Assembly: GCA_018662715.1 (NCBI GenBank)
Contig: JABJFP010000012.1
Coordinates: forward strand, 1 to 7,932
DNA: 7,932 nt
Reading direction: 5' to 3'
From: Methanobacteriota archaeon
GTDB taxonomy: Archaea; Thermoplasmatota; Poseidoniia; Poseidoniales; Poseidoniaceae
The position numbers and the translations under genes were made by a program. Positions 6,067 to 7,932 of the stretch are shown here, in pieces; position 1 is the stretch's first letter, and each line of letters starts with the position of its first letter. The notes beneath the pieces are model-generated. The model had not been told where the DNA came from, made no database searches, and was given only the letters and a program-made list of their open reading frames with translations.

Positions 6067-6447
6067 ATGACGTTTGATTCAACTTATGAACCCTTTTTCC
6101 AGCCACCAGGGTGGATTGTTGCTCCTATTTGGGCAGTGCTTTACACCTGCATGGCCTTCAGTTTCACCTCCGTTTTGAACCAACGTGATGATTTAGCCTA
6201 CCCCAAAATCATCATTGCCTTCTTCATCATACAACTCGCCCTCAATCTTGCTTGGCCATCTGTGTTCAATTCGGAACGATATCTGCTCTCGTTAGTAATG
6301 CTCATCTTCATGGTTGTTTTTACTGTAGTTTATGCATATCTCATCTACAAACCACTCCCCTCTGCATCGATGCTGGTCTGGCCATATGTCGCATGGATGA
6401 TGTTTGCAGCCGCCATCAATGCTGCATATTATCTTCATCACCGTTGA
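6067..6447 (+). CDS. tspO: TspO/MBR (tryptophan-rich sensory protein) family membrane protein, short form
   Basis: The 126-residue protein carries the TspO signature. PPGW at 13-16 leads into IVAPIWAVLYTCMAFS (standard family pattern PPxWxFxxVWxxLYxxM). IIQLALNLAWPSVF at 54-67 matches the QLxLNxxW helix. WPYVAWMMFAAAINAAYYL at 105-123 matches the C-terminal PYxxWxxFAxxLN helix. Four membrane helices can be placed at about 16-36, 47-65, 73-95 and 99-123. TspO proteins usually have five helices and about 150-160 residues; here the first helix is missing and nothing hydrophobic precedes it in the extended frame (possible ATG at 5986) or in nearby frames. TspO proteins bind tetrapyrroles such as protoporphyrin IX and take part in stress or light responses; the exact role here is unknown. 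The gene is divergent from the surface-protein gene and 119 bases upstream of the subtilase. Confidence 0.92.
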   Translation: MTFDSTYEPFFQPPGWIVAPIWAVLYTCMAFSFTSVLNQRDDLAYPKIIIAFFIIQLALNLAWPSVFNSERYLLSLVMLIFMVVFTVVYAYLIYKPLPSASMLVWPYVAWMMFAAAINAAYYLHHR

Positions 6448-6497
6448 ATCCATCGTCGGAGAAATAATTCCGTCTTATTCAGAGAATTCTAAAGCCC

Positions 6498-6505
6498 CTA
6501 AATAG
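6498..6505 (+). promoter_or_regulatory. Possible TATA-like box of the subtilase gene
   Basis: CTAAATAG lies about 65 bases before the ATG at 6567, in a 119-base gap. It would give a leader of roughly 40 bases that includes the ribosome site GGTGAGG about ten bases before the ATG. Other AT-rich points in the gap, such as GAAATAATT near 6462, are alternatives, and read-through from tspO is also possible. Confidence 0.3.
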
Positions 6506-6566
6506 AACAATGAAGCTAACCCGTGAGGGCGTAGGGTTCTTGAAGAATTGTGGGTGAGGCGATACC

Positions 6567-7931
6567 ATGACAGATGCTCTTGACGCTACTCTTGTCGCTG
6601 AAGAATTCGTTCATCGCATGTCATGGAAGCAACTTCTCGCCTTGTCCCTTGCTACGCTTCTTGTGGTTTCTATCGTTGCGGGGATGTCATTTTTTAACGA
6701 TTCAACAAAGAAGGCTCAGTCCTCGGATGTATTTGGAGGAGAAGACGGTTGGAGAGCCTTCTCTGTAGTAGCGCCAATCGATACCGGAATTAACGTGTAT
6801 CACGACCATTTTCGCACCAATGAAACCTACCCACAATGGTTGCTTGACGGACTTGGAGTCAACAAAGTCTGCGATGTGACCCTTGAAGGAAGTTGGCAGG
6901 AACGTTATGATGCTGACAAAGAAACATGCTGGGATACACTCACGGCTAGTGACATTGTGTACTTCCCTGGAACCAAAATTATTGGAAGCGCGCCAGACGG
7001 AGACAGTGACATTCTGATTCTTGATGACCCTTCTGACGGCCACGGCTCTGCAGTTACCGGAGCAGTTCTTGATGCAAACCCAAATGCTGTGATTTACTTT
7101 GTAGAAGGCTTTTCTGAACAAGCGGTTCAATCGGCTGCGAATCAACCGCTTGTAGACGTCATCACGACATCGTTTGGTGCCATTGGTTCAATTCCTGTTC
7201 CAGGAATTGAACGAGCTACCGAATCTGCCGTAATTGAATTTGGAAAGATTCACACCGGAGCAGCCGATAACAGCCCTTCTCCAGCAGTACAAGATGCAAC
7301 CGCCGGACCGCCTTGGTCAATTGGAATTGCAGGATACGCCGAGGAAGGCGATGACCAAAAGGAAATCATGTCGGGCTCATATCCAGACATATCCGCTGAT
7401 TGGACACAGGTCTTACCAAATCACGATGATATTGATGGGTACCATGAAACCTCAGGCACATCGTTTGCCACACCACGCACAGCAGGAATTCTTTCATTTG
7501 TGTTGGAGTCGCTTCGTCATGAGTTCCAAGATGCATCTTCAGGAGCCTCTCCCGACGCTCGTGGATTGAATCTCGTGAATGGATCTGATGGAGAAGGAAA
7601 CCCAATCTCCATCAACAATGCCAATATTCGTGAAGCACTCAATCTTTCAGCTTGGTATCCCGACCTCGGTTGGGATCCAACGTCCGGAACCATGCCAATT
7701 TCTCCAGTTGCTCCTTGCACACAAACAGGATGGGGTTTGGTCAACTTATCGAACATTGAACCGATCATCAAGCATCTGAACGGAACTGAACCGCTCGCTG
7801 ACCGAGCAGGTGATGTCGTGGCCTGTATGAACCTCAATCAAGCGGCACGAGAAGCATATTGGGGCGCATACCCAACGCTCCCCGCTCAGCTCCATGGCGT
7901 TGGTGAAGAAGGGGTCCAACGACGAGATTGA
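6567..7931 (+). CDS. Membrane-anchored subtilisin-family (S8) serine protease
   Basis: This 454-residue protein has a cytoplasmic N-terminus, one membrane helix at about 22-42, and an outward-facing S8 domain. The catalytic triad is readable: Asp72 in APIDTG, His159 in DGHGSAVTG and Ser299 in SGTSFATPR. Asn235 in GAADNSP is the likely oxyanion-hole residue. The usual second His of HGTHVAG is replaced (HGSAVTG), but the catalytic His is kept. Only about 30 residues separate the membrane helix from the first catalytic strand, so there is no room for the common inhibitor propeptide. Cys102/Cys121 and Cys384/Cys420 could form external disulfides. The C-terminus is short and polar with no second membrane helix. 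The start has a good ribosome site, GGTGAGG. It probably degrades or processes proteins at the cell surface; its substrate is unknown. The stop is one base from the window edge. Confidence 0.9.
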   Translation: MTDALDATLVAEEFVHRMSWKQLLALSLATLLVVSIVAGMSFFNDSTKKAQSSDVFGGEDGWRAFSVVAPIDTGINVYHDHFRTNETYPQWLLDGLGVNKVCDVTLEGSWQERYDADKETCWDTLTASDIVYFPGTKIIGSAPDGDSDILILDDPSDGHGSAVTGAVLDANPNAVIYFVEGFSEQAVQSAANQPLVDVITTSFGAIGSIPVPGIERATESAVIEFGKIHTGAADNSPSPAVQDATAGPPWSIGIAGYAEEGDDQKEIMSGSYPDISADWTQVLPNHDDIDGYHETSGTSFATPRTAGILSFVLESLRHEFQDASSGASPDARGLNLVNGSDGEGNPISINNANIREALNLSAWYPDLGWDPTSGTMPISPVAPCTQTGWGLVNLSNIEPIIKHLNGTEPLADRAGDVVACMNLNQAAREAYWGAYPTLPAQLHGVGEEGVQRRD

Positions 7932-7932
7932 A

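Noticed and set aside
6448..6566. Possible tRNA or terminator in the gap between tspO and the subtilase
   Set aside because: No cloverleaf could be built, and the only stem seen (CGGA/TCCG near 6458-6473) has four pairs and no T-tract.

Overview
The window most resembles an archaeal genome fragment of the marine Thermoplasmatota type (Marine Group II / Candidatus Poseidoniales-like). The reasons are an archaeo-eukaryotic DNA primase small subunit, a very large secreted protein that mixes beta-propeller-like segments with thrombospondin type 3 calcium-binding repeats, a membrane-tethered subtilase, a TspO-family protein, and AT-rich TATA-like boxes just upstream of starts. This assignment is inference from gene content; there is no rRNA or other marker gene here.

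Layout from left to right: (1) the 5' part of an RsuA/RluB-type rRNA pseudouridine synthase on the minus strand, running off the left edge; (2) a divergently transcribed primase small subunit (priS, plus strand) with a long C-terminal extension and a central stretch where a second reading frame looks more coding than the annotated one; (3) a leader-like interval with two tandem hairpins, followed by a small 85-residue unknown gene and a hairpin-plus-T-tract terminator; (4) convergent to these, a 1205-residue surface protein on the minus strand (signal peptide, propeller 1, TSP3 array 1, propeller 2, TSP3 array 2, one membrane segment, short cytoplasmic tail); (5) a divergent promoter region, then a short TspO/MBR protein on the plus strand that lacks the usual first helix; (6) a complete subtilisin-family serine protease with an N-terminal membrane anchor, ending one base before the right edge.

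The left third concerns information processing (rRNA modification and replication priming). The right two thirds encode cell-envelope functions: a large calcium-binding ectodomain, a TspO membrane protein, and a surface protease. I see no CRISPR array, insertion sequence, tRNA or rRNA. There is no clear multi-gene defence or mobile system. The oddities most worth checking are the frame conflict inside priS, the double-hairpin leader, the WW-like cytoplasmic tail of the surface protein and the four-helix TspO.
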